Assembly: GCF_043290135.1 (NCBI RefSeq)
Contig: NC_134702.1
Location: 90,697,317 to 90,761,316 of the forward strand
Length of the DNA stretch: 64,000 nt
Reading direction: 5' to 3'
DNA from: Rhipicephalus microplus
Lineage: Eukaryota; Arthropoda; Arachnida; Ixodida; Ixodidae
The first letter of the stretch is position 1. Each line of letters starts with the position of its first letter. The translations under genes and the position numbers were made by a program. Shown in pieces: positions 11,851 to 22,878 of the stretch. The notes under the pieces are model-generated. The model was not told the DNA's origin and ran no database searches. It saw only the letters and a program-made list of their open reading frames with translations.

Positions 11851-12184
11851 AATGTAACCATATGTCACTTTACGGCACTCAATTTACATTATATGGGGCA
11901 ACACTCGGGTATAACATACGGCTACTCGATCTTTATATAGAATACCCAGAGTTTCGCCCACTCTTCATTATTCACTTCGTGGAAGTGCGTGGATACACTC
12001 CAGGCTGCCTTCATGTCATTATTATTATTCGACTTGATGCATGATTTAGCACTGTATTTATATCTTGTTGGGTTGTTCTTAAGCCTATTAAATTGATCGA
12101 TTATAATTATATAGATTTAACGACTTCATTAATCATTTTGTACATTACATTCAAACTGTGCCTTCACTATTGCCGATACCAATA

Positions 12185-12965
12185 AAGAATGAAGAAGGAG
12201 GGAAGCAAACAAATAGAGAGAGGGCAGGGAGGTTAACCTGAAAGACTTCCTGTTTGCTATAGTGGGGTATAATAGAAAGATGAGAGAAAGAGAGAGGAAG
12301 GAAGATGAGGGGAAAAAAGGGTGAGTGAAGGTAGATTCACTGCAGCGAACTCCACCGCAAGTGAGAGGCGCGCTCACACAAATTCACACAAACCCGTCGT
12401 TCTCAGAAAGCGCCAAAGGGCTTCCACTGCATTGTGGGCCGTCGAGAGGTGTGAATGGGGATGTACAGTCAACTACACAATAAGTGGCCGACCATTCTGA
12501 CGCCTTGACGCCTTGACGCCTTGACAAGTACTTCTCGCTCCGAGACAAAACAAGAACATGTGGTTATGCAGGTGTGCGGTATTTTCTTCGGTGCCGCAAA
12601 CATCGCATGTCGCACGGTCAGTTCCTACAATAAACATTACTCACGCTTTCGTGAAAGCGACTCCCAACTAAAGGCGATAGACAAGGGAAGCTTCGCGTCG
12701 ATAAAGGCTGGATGGAGATTGGAGTTGCAGTGAAGGGTTAAACTTAGGGAGCCTGGTGTGCAATGTCTTACGTTTGGAGCGTTCTACTGTGTTAGTTTGA
12801 GACTGCGGGCCACTTGATGAATCTGCCTCGCAGCTTCTTGAAAGCGGCATTGCAGCAATGTTTGCTTCCTGGTGTGACGCACGTCCGGCGTTATCTGTGG
12901 AGTCATTTCGATACTGATGCCGCAATGTTCAGGTAAGCACTGATAGCAAATGGAATGGCCTTTAC
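12185..12965 (-). pseudogene. RNase H-bearing LINE, C-terminal part and 3' UTR
   Basis: On the minus strand one frame gives LPEHCGI and then frame-shifted blocks: AARQIHQVARSLKLTQ, LPKFNPSLQLQSPSSLYRRE, a leucine/tryptophan block before a Cys-rich tail, and a final segment resembling the ALxxFLxxTGL ending of these ORF2 proteins. This order (end of RNase H, linker, Cys-containing tail, 3' UTR) is typical of arthropod RNase H LINEs of the I/R1/LOA assemblage. The 3' UTR contains the pyrimidine-rich stretch and GGTTAACCTCCCTGCCC that also appear on the plus strand near 10,100. Multiple stops show that it is dead. Confidence 0.6.
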
Positions 12966-13167
12966 GTATCACATGGTGGTAAAGTTTTACGGTTTCATGT
13001 ACTGTACATTGTCATGCTGATGAACCTGATTGTACCACTTTCTTGTGACTTTTACATACATTATGGTACGTAGCCATATCAGATAACTTTATAGTATCAA
13101 GTGACTTGTACAAAAGGGGTCCTGGTGCACCCATTTCGATTGAAACAAATGGCTAAAATCCCATGTG

Positions 13168-13280
13168 TTTAGGTTCAGACTTACCTAAAGGAACCCCAGG
13201 GGCTCAATATTTTCGGAAACCTCCATTGTGAGGTCTCTTCATAAAGTGGTTTTGGGACGTAAAGCCCGACATTTATTACC
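13168..13280 (+). mobile_element. Decayed SINE 3' fragment
   Basis: The blocks GGAACCCCAGG, GAGGTCTCTTCATAA and GTGGTTTTGGGACGTAAAGCCC match the 3' half of the Ruka-type SINE with many changes. No head, tail or flanking repeat remains. Confidence 0.7.
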
Positions 13281-13374
13281 TATTCTAGTATTACCTAATG
13301 TAAAAAAAAAGTTCTTTATTTTGGAATTTGTTGTTGTTATACTTCAAGTCAAGCTTCGCGTTAAAGCCGAATAC

Positions 13375-14680
13375 CGAAAGGGTACTTTTATTTCTCCTAA
13401 ACACAATGTAAAGTTACCCAACAATCGTGGTCGCGTTGCAAAAGAGCTAAACACGGTATTGTTGTGAAACACGTAAACTCTGATCATTAATTGAAGGCTT
13501 CCCGCGTGCCGTTCCCGCCTTGAGTTTACCACACGCACTTCGTATTTTGCCATAACAACGATGACTTGAAGCTAAATGCAGGTTCTGTGAGTTCATAATT
13601 TTTTTATATAAAACTTTGCCAGGATGACGAATAAACGGTTAACTCTTGCTACATAGCGACGGAATGAAGTCGGGGTTGTATTACGTTGTTTTATGTTGCT
13701 TGGCGCTGGATCGATCTGCCGAGATCCTGCATTCCGTGTATCTGATAAGCATATCTACGAGTAGATATTTGCGACAGCGCAGCCACATGTTCAAGGAGGA
13801 ACTTATACGTATACACATATACATGGTGTTATTTTTTTCTATAGATAATAAACATTGTTTTAAAAAAACATCGCACGAAAGTAAGGCTGCTCTCTTTTTC
13901 GCTCACAAAGCCCACGTCATGGCGTATTTCTTCTGAACGCAATGAAAAGTCACCTACCAACAATCGTGGGTATACGTTATCAAACATTGAATACAGTATT
14001 TTTGTATGAGGCGATAACCCTGTTAATAAAAGTGAGCGCTTCCAGCCCGCCGTTCGTACCCACACGTATTTCGCATTCTGCCGTAGACACGATACGAGTT
14101 GAAGTTGATTGATATGTAGGGTTTAACGTCCCGAAACCACTATATGATTATGAGAGACGCCGTAGTGGAGGGCTCCGGAAATTTAGACCACCTCGGGTTC
14201 TTTAACGTGAACCCAAATCTGAGCACACGGGCCTACAACATTTCCGCCTCCATCGGAAATGCAGCCGCCGCAGCCGGGATTCGAACCCGCGCCCTGCGGG
14301 TCAGCAGCCGAGTACCTTAGCCGCTAGACCACCGCGGCGGGGCGATACGAGTTGAAGTTATAGATGCATGCGGATTCATCATGTCATGAAATTTACAGAT
14401 CCCTTTGCAAGAATGACGAAATAACGGTTCACTTTTGCTATACGTAGCGAGAACATGAAATCAGGGTTGTATTAAATTGCTTCAGGATTGATTGGATATT
14501 TTATATATAGTTGGCCATGCAAGATTGATCCGATGAGCTTGAGAAGGCAATAACGCATCTGAGAAGAGATGCCTGTCTACGAGTACAGATTTGTATCGAA
14601 GCCACACGTCCAAGGGGAACTTATATATACATGCATATACTGAGGTCTTTTTTTTTTCTAGACAATACAAGCTTTTCACT
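13375..14680. repeat. Diverged tandem duplication, about 0.5-kb unit
   Basis: Unit A (13,375-13,865) and unit B (13,915-14,680, without the SINE inside it) share blocks in the same order. These are CCAACAATCGTGG; CACACG(C/T)A(C/T)TTCG; AATGACGAAATAACGGTT versus GATGACGAATAAACGGTT; GGGTTGTATTA; TCTACGAGTA; AGCCACA(T/C)GT(T/C)CAAGG; and GGAACTTATA. Unit B is interrupted by an intact SINE at 14,107-14,342, so the duplication is older than that insertion. Confidence 0.7.
14107..14342 (-). mobile_element. Ruka-type SINE, full length, inside a tandem duplicate
   Basis: A complete copy in minus orientation: the tail TTGATTGATATG lies on the left and the head ends CCACCGCGGCGGGG on the right. A perfect 17-base direct repeat flanks it (14,090-14,106 and 14,343-14,359, beginning CGATACGAG). 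It interrupts the second copy of the 13,375-14,680 duplication. Confidence 0.93.
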
Positions 14681-14684
14681 CTCA

Positions 14685-14818
<134 letters not shown>

Positions 14819-15619
14819 ACAGAGGGTCCCGGTACGTTCCTAACTTTGGGACCCTTTTCTGTATATCTTTCCCGCTGTAACCAGGCTATGTAAAAAAATA
14901 ACGCTTTGATTTGATTTGAATTTGAAATATTATTAATGGCTTTTTATAAAAAAAAACTTTACGGGAGTATGGTCTATATAGGAGCAAAGTTTTTCGCTTT
15001 TAAGCCCACTAACTTCACGTCGTGATGGAAATACTTTGGCGCCATTAAAATGACACTGTTGCGACTAATGAACAAAGACTCGTTATTAAGCTTCTTAATT
15101 ATTGACTTGAGGGCAGTTGTTTATACTACGGAGTTGTAGTACGCGTCAATGGCATAGCATACCTATTTCTTAGAAATCGCAAATGTTGCTCCTTGTTTGG
15201 GGTACTATACCCGTCGGATATCATGGGCGATATTGAAACTATAATCGAGCAAAACTTGCGGGACTGTTCTGCTACCTGAGATAGTAACTACAGTAATAAT
15301 CTGTAACGGACATGCGAATGTCTTGTCTTGTCGCCTAGATCATCTTGACTCATACCCCCAAGGGGAATTGGCCACACTGTACCTTATAATGTAAATTTTT
15401 AAACAATGCTTGCTAAAAGAGGAAAAAAAATCAGATAATAGCAGATAAGAACAACAGCAAAGTTCCTTTAAAAAAGAAAGAAAAAAGGTGAAAAGGGCAA
15501 AAGAATTCGATAAACCAGAATATATAAAACAAATTAGCAAAAGGGAAGAAGGGGGGCAAAGAATTGGGTTCATCTGGCAGTACCACTATAGCAGCGTATA
15601 TATCCTTCCGGTTGCCTGA
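14819..15619. other. No gene recognised
   Basis: AT-rich sequence with short frames only. Confidence 0.5.
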
Positions 15620-16470
15620 ATGAATTTATGTAGCGTTGACAGAATAGCACTGCGGCCTGCACCCAACTGACTGGATCCAAACGATTAAAGGGTGGATGTA
15701 TTAACTGCCAATCCCAGCATACCAATCGGTCTCTGAAAAATTATTTGGCGCAGTGAGGCGAAACGGTGGCTTGCATTTGAGAAGAAAGTGATCAATTGTT
15801 CCCGGTTCATTGCAAACTGCACATAGGTTAGTTAATGAAAATCCTGATTTGTGAAGATAATAATTTAACCGAGGAACTCTACAATGTCAATGTGAACTTT
15901 CCCGTTGACGGGAAAGGCATTTTTTGGTGTTCCATGTGAATTGCAAGTGCCGAAATTCATCAGATTGTAGGAGCGATGTTTCGTTGTTCTTTAAGATTAA
16001 CAGGCGTTTGAATCGTTCGGCTGTAATAAAAGAAAACCGTGGAGCTACTGGAACCACCGGGAAATTTAACGACGCCGAAGCGAGCGAGTCAGCAGTTTCA
16101 TTTAGTGCAATTGGCCTTTTCCTATTCCGCACAGCATCCCAAGTGGAGATCACCGAAATAAAATACTGGTGGCTCTTGGACTCCGAAATTGCCCTCCACA
16201 TGCCGGTAGGCAATTTCTGAGGCGTGTGTTCACGCCTCTTTTTGGGTAGAACATTCGCATGTTTGTGGCACCAGATGTCGCTTGGTCCGCACGTGTCGTC
16301 ACGTTTTGGCCACCAAAGATCATGGCACATGCCGTGCGCGTGCCTCGTGCACCGAGGCCGTCGTGCGACATGGAAAAGGCCCATTCCGGCATGCCCGGGG
16401 ATCCAAAGCAACCCAACTTTTCGCATGAGCTGCTTAAGAATCTTTCATTGGCTGCCATGATTATACAATT
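15620..16470 (-). pseudogene. RNase H LINE relic, interrupted in-frame by a small TIR element
   Basis: On the minus strand, KILKQLMRKVGLLWIPGHAG is followed, after a 270-base insertion, by ALNETADSLASASL. Together they form the canonical WIPGHAG-x-ALNE-x-ADxLA signature of LINE RNase H. Farther downstream are RFKRLLILKNN, EFRHLQFTWN and, after a frame change, LTCRVPRLNYYLHKSG and LCAVCNEPGTIDHFLLKC, the C-terminal Cys/His tail. The insertion plus its 3-base target duplication totals 273 bases, so the frame survives and a 179-codon open frame (16,426-15,887) crosses both. Stops elsewhere show that the element is dead. It belongs to an RNase H clade (I/R1/LOA-like); the exact clade was not determined. 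Confidence 0.75.
16113..16382. mobile_element. 270-bp TIR element (MITE-like) in LINE RNase H
   Basis: The ends are perfect 10-base inverted repeats, GGCCTTTTCC (16,113-16,122) and GGAAAAGGCC (16,372-16,381). AAT (minus-strand sense) flanks both sides (16,110-16,112 and 16,383-16,385). Removing the insert and one AAT restores GGA-ATT-GCA, giving the expected HAGIALNE. An internal perfect palindrome, GAGGCGTG...CACGCCTC, lies near 16,220-16,240. The superfamily was not recognised. Confidence 0.65.
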
Positions 16471-17984
16471 TTTTTTCTGTCATATCCTTTGGTCAATACT
16501 TACACGGCGTAACTAGAGGACAGGTGCCACAGTGAAAACAATTTGCGGGCTTGTAGAACGCGCACGCGCTTTTTAAGCGGCCCTATATACCGAGGGACGA
16601 TAAACATGTTGCGAAGAACACACGAGAACAGGTGCCGGACTCTCAACTAATCTTTATTCATCTTGGCACACACTTTTAAACTTATGCGTGATTACGCGCA
16701 CAGCATAAAAACACACAAAGGCAGCAAAAGGTATCGAAATCGCGCATCTCAAATGCACGATTTCTTTCTCATGCAGTGCGATAGATGCGACGCTAATGCA
16801 AGAATTGTTATTGTGTATGTGAAAGGCCTCGACAATCTCGCAGGTTGTCATGGTAGTGAGTTGTAGCACTGTTGTTATGGTTTTTCTGTATTGCGAAGTG
16901 CGCAGGCATCTGCCAGGCCATCAGCGCGAATATTTGGCTCGTTCGATATTAACTTTACATTAACACAATCTTCCGGTCTGCCCCGTGTATACGCAAGGAA
17001 AGAAGTTTAAATTCACGGGTTCGTTTTTATTTGTTAGACACAAGTACACTGAGAATTGTTTGTTAGTTGTCATTGATAATATATGCATAGAGTCACATGA
17101 CAAAAGTAGTTTGCACACTACACCTGTGGCACATGTCAGTGGCTTAGTCTCCATTAACGAACGCATACCAACTGACCCAGTTATCAGTGCTACTGAACGT
17201 GCACGTGCACTCGACTACTTTTCTAGAAGATTCACTAACAAAGATAAAGTCCTATCATTCCATGCATTGCCACGAAGGGTTAACGAAGATCTCCGTGACA
17301 TGCGTGCAAATCGGCGGGGCGAACTCACACAGGGAAGTTAGAAGGAATCCCCGTCTTAGCAGCATATTCGTCAAACATGATAGCTAGCTTCCCTGGAAGG
17401 GCATTTACTGCAACAACCCTCTGAAGGGAAGAGTTCCGAAGCCACTGGACACCTGCGGCAACGCCACGGTCGAATACCATTCATACGGAGGTTCGCCGGA
17501 CGCAGCTGCTTGCCAAAAGACTTTTGTTCAACAAGAGCTCGGGTATTAGCTTTGTTCAGTATGTGAGTGTTCTTTGTGTGCCTTTTGCCGCAACATTCCA
17601 TGTCATAGAAGTCTGCAATGGTCCTCATGGAACTGCTACGACAGGGTTAAAATGTAGAAGAGAGGGGGCCCTTTGAAAGAACTCCAGCTGGCTGCACGAT
17701 TCTTGTGAAGACGAAACGGGGACAGACAATGGGCGACGATTTCTCGAACATTTCCACTCGGTTCTTTGTCACCAGATACCGAGTCACAATTTTCTGAGCA
17801 ATCCACCCTCCCTGCCCCCGTGGCTAATGCCTCGATGAAGAGACCGACTCTATTGTGGTGTCAAGTGCATGCGAAGAGCTAGTCACTTCATCTTCTTGCT
17901 CCCTCGTTGTCTACTAGAACAAATAAAGCCACATTCTGCCGGACACGACGCAGTGAAAGAGCTTTTCGTGCGACGGGGAAAGCA
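16471..17984. other. Intergenic, upstream of the Tbx2/3 CpG block
   Basis: A 118-codon frame (16,985-17,341, +) and an 85-codon frame (17,371-17,628, -) are open, but neither shows a recognised family or convincing splice context. No TE was recognised. This is the proximal upstream region of the T-box gene and could hold regulatory DNA. Confidence 0.4.
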
Positions 17985-18820
17985 CCGCTACTCGCTGGTG
18001 GTAAGGAGCAACTGCCCCTCTCTTTCCGACGAAGCGCTAGGCGAAGGGGAGAAGATCGAAGCGGCTCGTCTGCAACACCACGGAAGCACGGACGGCGTCG
18101 ACCGACGGCGCTTACTATCGCGCCTCCCGTGGAGGCGCCGGAAGGTGGCGCCAGCTGGCGGCGCCGGGGCGCGGTGCCAAGCGCGCTCCCATTGGCCGCC
18201 CGCGCGCATCTCATTAAGCGTTCGTATTGAGGCGCGGCCCCTCCCGGCACCCCCTACCGGCAGCCTCCTTGCCACGTCCAGGGAGACAAGCAGGGCGCGA
18301 GATTCTCACCATGCTCGCCGCCCCTCCTCGCCTTCCCGCGTCCCCACCGCCTGCTGTGTGAATCCTCTCTCCTAGCTCGCGATGGCTAAGCTAGAGCTCC
18401 CCACTACCACCGCCGTCCAGGCATCAGCCTGCCGGCAGTACGCAGGCCAGTCGACGGGCACTGCCCAAGCGACGCGGGTCGGTCGACGATCCCGACGGGC
18501 GATCAGTGATTCTTTTCTCCTCGGGCCTCGTCGGCTCGTGAGCGGTCTGGCGCCTCGTACTTGGTGTTGCTCCGGGTGCCACCAGCTCACCCTCTCAGCC
18601 CTCTCTCAATCCTCCGGCCTAGAGAAAGAGGAGGCAGGCGATGGCGCTGCTGCCGGCCCACCGCCGCTGCCGTCGCAGCAACCGGCGCCGGTGCTTCTGA
18701 CGACGCCCCGTCCGTGAGCGTGCGGCGGCGACTACGGTCGTCGCGGCGGGCATCGTGTGCTTTTGACGTGTTTCCCCGGAGCGTAGTAGTAAGAGCGGTG
18801 GTGCGCGACTCCCTTCCCCG
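17985..18820 (+). promoter_or_regulatory. CpG-rich promoter and 5' UTR of the Tbx2/3 gene
   Basis: Composition changes sharply here to GC- and CpG-rich DNA that continues to the end of the coding exon. An inverted CCAAT box (ATTGG, 18,191-18,195, within CCCATTGGCCGCC) is the only classic promoter element seen, and no TATA box was found at a matching distance. Several upstream ATGs occur (for example 18,382 and 18,561). The transcription start was not determined, so the split between promoter and 5' UTR is unknown. Confidence 0.6.
18382..18717 (+). other. Possible upstream ORF in the Tbx2/3 leader
   Basis: An ATG at 18,382 opens 111 codons ending about 100 bases before the T-box start, in a different frame. 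Whether it is transcribed depends on the unknown start site. The composition is that of GC-rich noncoding DNA (Ala/Pro/Arg/Ser-rich) and no family was recognised. It is listed because it could affect translation of the downstream start if it is in the mRNA. Confidence 0.2.
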
Positions 18821-19245
18821 ATGCGGGTGGAGCCCGAGCTACAGTCCGGGCAGTGCATGGCCTTCACGCCGTTCCTGTTGCCCGGCGCCACGGCCAGTTC
18901 GAGCCCGCCGGCGCGGAGCTCGTCGGACTTCTCGATGCACTCGATACTGAGCCAGCAGCCGTCGTACCTGCACCTCGGTCTGCCGCCTGTGTTTGCTCCC
19001 GCGCCGCCTCAGCTGTTCCCGGGTGCCGGCCCCAAGCTCGTTGGGCCACCCGTGCCGCCGTTGGGCGCGCAGGCGCAGCTCACCCCCGAGGAACTGCTGG
19101 CGGCGCGCCACTTGCGGGCGCCGCCGGGCTTCGAGCCCGAAGACGACGGCGTGCAGGACGACCCCAAGGTGAACCTCGAGGGAAAGGACCTGTGGCAGCG
19201 GTTCTGCGAGCTCGGCACCGAGATGATCATCACCAAATCGGGCCG
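18821..19245 (+). CDS. Tbx2/3 (omb/bi orthologue): T-box transcription factor Tbx2/3 (optomotor-blind), first coding exon
   Basis: The exon encodes the first 141 codons plus two bases of a Tbx2/3-type nuclear DNA-binding regulator, in other animals a repressor in appendage, eye and nervous-system patterning. Residues 1-18 ([18 protein letters not shown]) align with the vertebrate TBX2/3 start pattern MR(D/E)P...MAYHPF. Residues 36-49 ([14 protein letters not shown]) match the next conserved block. From residue 114 comes the start of the T-box: [15 protein letters not shown], then [11 protein letters not shown]. The open frame runs into GTGAGT at 19,246, a consensus donor after CG|G (phase 2), the same place where vertebrate TBX2/3 exons end. 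The start at 18,821 is chosen over M13 because MRxEP is conserved. The rest of the T-box (RMFPPFKV onward) was not found in the window, so the gene is partial. It could only be confused with another Tbx2/3-class paralogue. Confidence 0.93.
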
Positions 19246-19249
19246 GTGA

Positions 19250-20289
19250 GTGGCTTCAGCGCCGTGGCTTTCGGTTTCTAGTTTCTGCTGCAACTGCTAG
19301 CAGCTGACTCCACAAACTCAGTGCCATAGGCAGCAACATTTTACCGTGGGGGCTGAAGTGCTGTTTCTTTCGCGGACAGTGCACCTTTTAGACAAGCAGT
19401 GGTGGCTGGGGTACGGGTGTTGTCTTGTGTTCTTTTAAGCGAGGTATTCTATGCGGTGGACGAAGCTGTCCCGGTGGGGTGAGGGTCTGAAGGAGGTGCA
19501 AATAGATGCGCATGTGCACGCGCCCCCTGAATGCACTTCTGTACGCTTTGTGTGAGGCCCGCTTGGAGAGTGTCTTTCACGCGTTAACAGGAGCGTATGC
19601 AACGAAACCTGCGCGTTTCGGAATCTCGCTACAAATGACGCGATGCGCCAGAAACCATGGTTAACTAAGCGGGGGATATTTTTAGGACGGGCCTTCGTTT
19701 TGTTAACTCGCCTTATGTTTACCCCGGTGGTAACGGAAATAAAGATGCCCTTTGTATCGTTGGACTCGGTGCTCCGACTCTAAACTTGCGTGTTATGAGG
19801 CGTAGCCTTCGTGCAGTTTGCGCCGTGGTTATGCCGGACGCAAATGTGCGGTTGTTCGTCATTTAATGCATGTACGATGACATCCGAAACTCCTTCGCTA
19901 CGGTCCCCCTTAGCGTATTTCGTGAACTTCGCGGACGGTGGCCAACGCTCATGGTTCTACATGTGACTCGTGTCGGTATTACCAGGCCCTTAATGTGCCA
20001 CTCTGTTTAGTACATACCGCTGAATATGGTACTCTGGTAGAGTATCTAGTACTATGTAGTTCTAGGATAAATGCCTGATTATGTTTTGGTTTCAACAGAC
20101 ACCATATGCACCCACGGTTCTTTTTCAATATGTTTCGATTAACGAACTTTCAGATGACAATTACTTTTTTACCCCCGGTTTTGGTATTGTTTAAATGCGT
20201 AAATTTCCATCAATAAACGCACAAGCACGATTAGCTATAAAATGTCATCGGTATTTTCCAAAGTGTGTATATGGAATTGTGTATATATA
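19250..20289. other. Proximal intron, no element recognised
   Basis: Unique-looking sequence. One AACCATGGTTAAC palindrome lies at 19,653-19,665 (compare 29,622-29,653 and 32,490-32,545). Confidence 0.4.
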
Positions 20290-20645
20290 TGTGTGTACAA
20301 GAGGCAAGAAGAGAGCAGAGTGGATCAGGGAACAAACCGAGGTTAAGGATATCACAGTTGAAAGCAAGAAGATTGAATGGACATGGGCCGGGCATGTAGC
20401 CCGTAGGCAGGATAACCGCTGGTCATTAAGGGTAACAGACCGGATTCCCAGAGAAGACAAGCGGGTTAGGGTGACACAGAAAGTTAGCTGGGCAGACGTG
20501 AGAATAAGAAGTTTGCGGGTACGAAGTGGCAGCAGCAAGCACAGGACCGAGTTGAATGGGGGAACGTGGGAGAGGCCTTTATTCTGCAGTGAACGTAGTC
20601 AGGATGATGATGATGATGCATATGATGATAATGATGATGATGATG
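20290..20645 (+). pseudogene. RTE-clade LINE, 3' end with (GAT)n tail
   Basis: One frame encodes KKRAEWIREQTEVKDITVES, WTWAGHVARRQDNRWSLRVTD, RIPREDKRVR and the end of the ORF. This is the C-terminal tail of RTE-type endonuclease/reverse transcriptases, which typically read WAGHVxRxxDxRW. The 3' end runs GGCCTTTATTCTGCAGTGAACG, then GTAGTCAGG and a (GAT)n tail (20,602-20,645), as in the other RTE copies here. It is 5'-truncated and lacks any RT domain. Confidence 0.8.
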
Positions 20646-21869
20646 GTGGTATGTAATAGAGGGTGTGTATAGTGTAACTCATGCCAACGCGAAGTCGCAA
20701 GTTGGACAGGCCGATGTCCGGCGGTCCAGCTTAGAGCGCCAAGTAGTCGATCTAAGTTTTTTCGCCATGATTTAATTGTGCTCAAATAAATGGTACGCGT
20801 TTTACACTTTTGCCGCCCAAAACAAAAATCGGTTACAAATGAGACGGCAAGCATTGCAATACCGCATTATCTCACTCTTTGCATGCCTTCGTGCAACCGT
20901 CGCCAACTGAGAAGCGATTGCACGTATTCGGCACGTGAAGTTGTAGCAGGCGATAAATTTGCTTTATAAGATCACACCTCAAAGTGCGGTGCGCTAACAT
21001 TGTACATTCGGTAAAATATTATACACTCTAACTAAACATACCTCTATAATCACGTGCGCACGAAGAGGTAACCAGAAGCAATTCATATTTATAATTTATC
21101 ACTTCATACGGTTACCGCTATACATATGCACGCATACAGTACGACACAATTCAGTTGGTTCGTACAAATCGAGTGACGTTGGCCACATGGGGGCACTATT
21201 GTCAGCGGGTGTTGAATGGACAAATCACTTGGTTTGTATGGATAGGCTGTATTTCCGTTTCGACTCGCTAATGATCCATTCATTGTCACTCTTCCACATA
21301 GTTATGAAAGCGTATATATCTTACAAACTTGATCAACTCTCGAGTATAAGGGATACGCTTCGTGAGTTTGTACACGGTAGGATTTGGCTGTGGCAACGCT
21401 AGCTTGCGGAAGCGTTCAGGAATATTCCGAAACTTCGACAATGGCCCCTGAGTTCGATCTATGTTTTTCTTATTAACAGCCGAAGTTTATCTCATTTAAG
21501 TGGCGCTCGAATTACGTGTAGTACATTCGCTGCATGTTATTTATATCTGTATCGCGTTGTCGTTTTCATTCAGGCAAACCAAACTTTACTCTTCGTGCAT
21601 ACTCTTTTCGAATGTGTACAGTTTATTTGGCTGCAACGCATTTGTATAATGCTGCGTTTGCGTAAGGTGACTTTACGAACGCGCACATACTTAATTCGTT
21701 ATTTTACTTAAGCAATTTGCATTTGTACAAGTTACAGTTGCTCCGCTTTCCCCGGCTTTTCTTGAAACCACATGTTCATACAACGACACTTTTTTTTATG
21801 TAAAGCAGCATGTTACCCAGAAATCCTGCGATTTAACTGCCTAGTATCGGGGTATGTCTTAACGAATAT
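20646..21869. other. No gene or element recognised
   Basis: Short frames only. Confidence 0.45.
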
Positions 21870-21872
21870 CCT

Positions 21873-21900
21873 TTGATGAAGGGAGGACCCCTCCCGAAAC
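21873..21900 (+). ncRNA. Hammerhead-ribozyme-like motif
   Basis: The core reads TTGATGA (consensus CTGATGA, one change), A, a perfect six-pair stem GGGAGG/CCTCCC with loop ACC, then GAAAC. This is the invariant CUGANGA - stem II - GAAA order of hammerhead ribozymes. Minimal hammerheads of this size are known in Penelope-like elements of arthropods. The C-to-T change at the first core base probably abolishes or weakens activity. Stems I and III and the cleavage site were not established, so this is a motif, not a proven ribozyme. Confidence 0.45.
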
Positions 21901-22009
21901 TGTTGGGGAATAAATATATTTAAATATATTTATCCTTGTTGACAATGCTTCCGTTATGCCATATCCCATACCTTCACGAAGACTAACTGGCCCATTGAAT
22001 TATTACTCC

Positions 22010-22012
<3 letters not shown>

Positions 22013-22064
<52 letters not shown>
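22013..22064. repeat. (TA)n microsatellite
   Basis: About 26 uninterrupted TA units, 113 bases after the hammerhead-like motif. Confidence 0.98.
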
Positions 22065-22065
<1 letters not shown>

Positions 22066-22766
22066 GCATGCCTCTTTGCGCTATTCCGATTATATTGTTT
22101 CGGTTTCCAAGTGTGAGGACCACGGGATGGCTTTTATACGTAGTGTTCATGTGATGTCACTTCCGCCGTTGTCGCCCTCTCCCGCCATCCTGGGTACCTT
22201 CCTGGGTACCTACGGCAGTTCGCGTGCTGCAGCGCGGTTTGTTGGGGGCTCGTCATCTGTTGCTGTGTACAGGATACGTCCGCTCTGTGTGTCGGGATTG
22301 AATTACTGCACCGAAGGGTAGCCCGGGTCTCCCGGGCTTGTACGCTAGGAGGCAGGCCGCGTCTGTTTGGCGCCGAGCGGCGGACCCCTTGCCAGGCTAT
22401 GGCCTTGTGCCCGAAACAAAAACAACGGCCCCAAAAACTTCCCCCTCACACAACCCTGGGGGGGAAGACATGCCGGAAGATTCGTATGGATGATGATGGG
22501 TTGATGAGTCACGTGGGACTCTGAGACAAAGCACCTTCGGTGCCGCGTTTCCTTCCTGTCTGACAAATGCGTCTGTTGTTGCATGAGTACGATGTTGAAA
22601 GGGAAGCATTGTGGTTTTGTTGGTGGGGTACTTTAACGAGCTCATCGGATCAGGAAGGCCTCGTTTGTTCACTCGGTACAAGACCAGAAAATCGAGGTGC
22701 GCGACACGTATACCAGCCGCAGCGTACACCGGCTGCCCGCCACGACCTACGAGGGCCCATTATTTC

Positions 22767-22878
22767 ATGACGATAGTTATAGCGCGAGAACAAAACGACG
22801 ACACAGAGACAAGAAGGACACGAAGGTGTTCTTGTCTCTGTGTCGTCGTTTTGCCATACTATACATCGTCATGCCATA
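22767..22878. repeat. Foldback hairpin with 25-base perfect inner arms
   Basis: The inner arms 22,791-22,815 and 22,829-22,853 are perfect reverse complements around a 13-base loop. Pairing continues outward with mismatches (CATGACGATAGTTATAG against CTATACATCGTCATG). The arm motif ACGACGACACAGAGACAAG resembles the hairpins at 8464 and 35,063. Confidence 0.8.

Noticed and set aside
16985..17341. 118-codon frame on the plus strand
   Set aside because: No family motif, no coding bias visible, and no splice or promoter context.
17329..17420. Minus-strand 92-base segment with a CTCTTCCCTTCAG acceptor and a GTGAGT donor, open for 30 codons
   Set aside because: Splice signals are good but 30 open codons are common by chance. 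No adjoining exon, family or polyadenylation signal was found.
17869..18375. 168-codon frame in the CpG-rich block upstream of Tbx2/3
   Set aside because: Long frames are expected in GC-rich DNA. Overlapping frames on both strands are equally open and none has a family motif.
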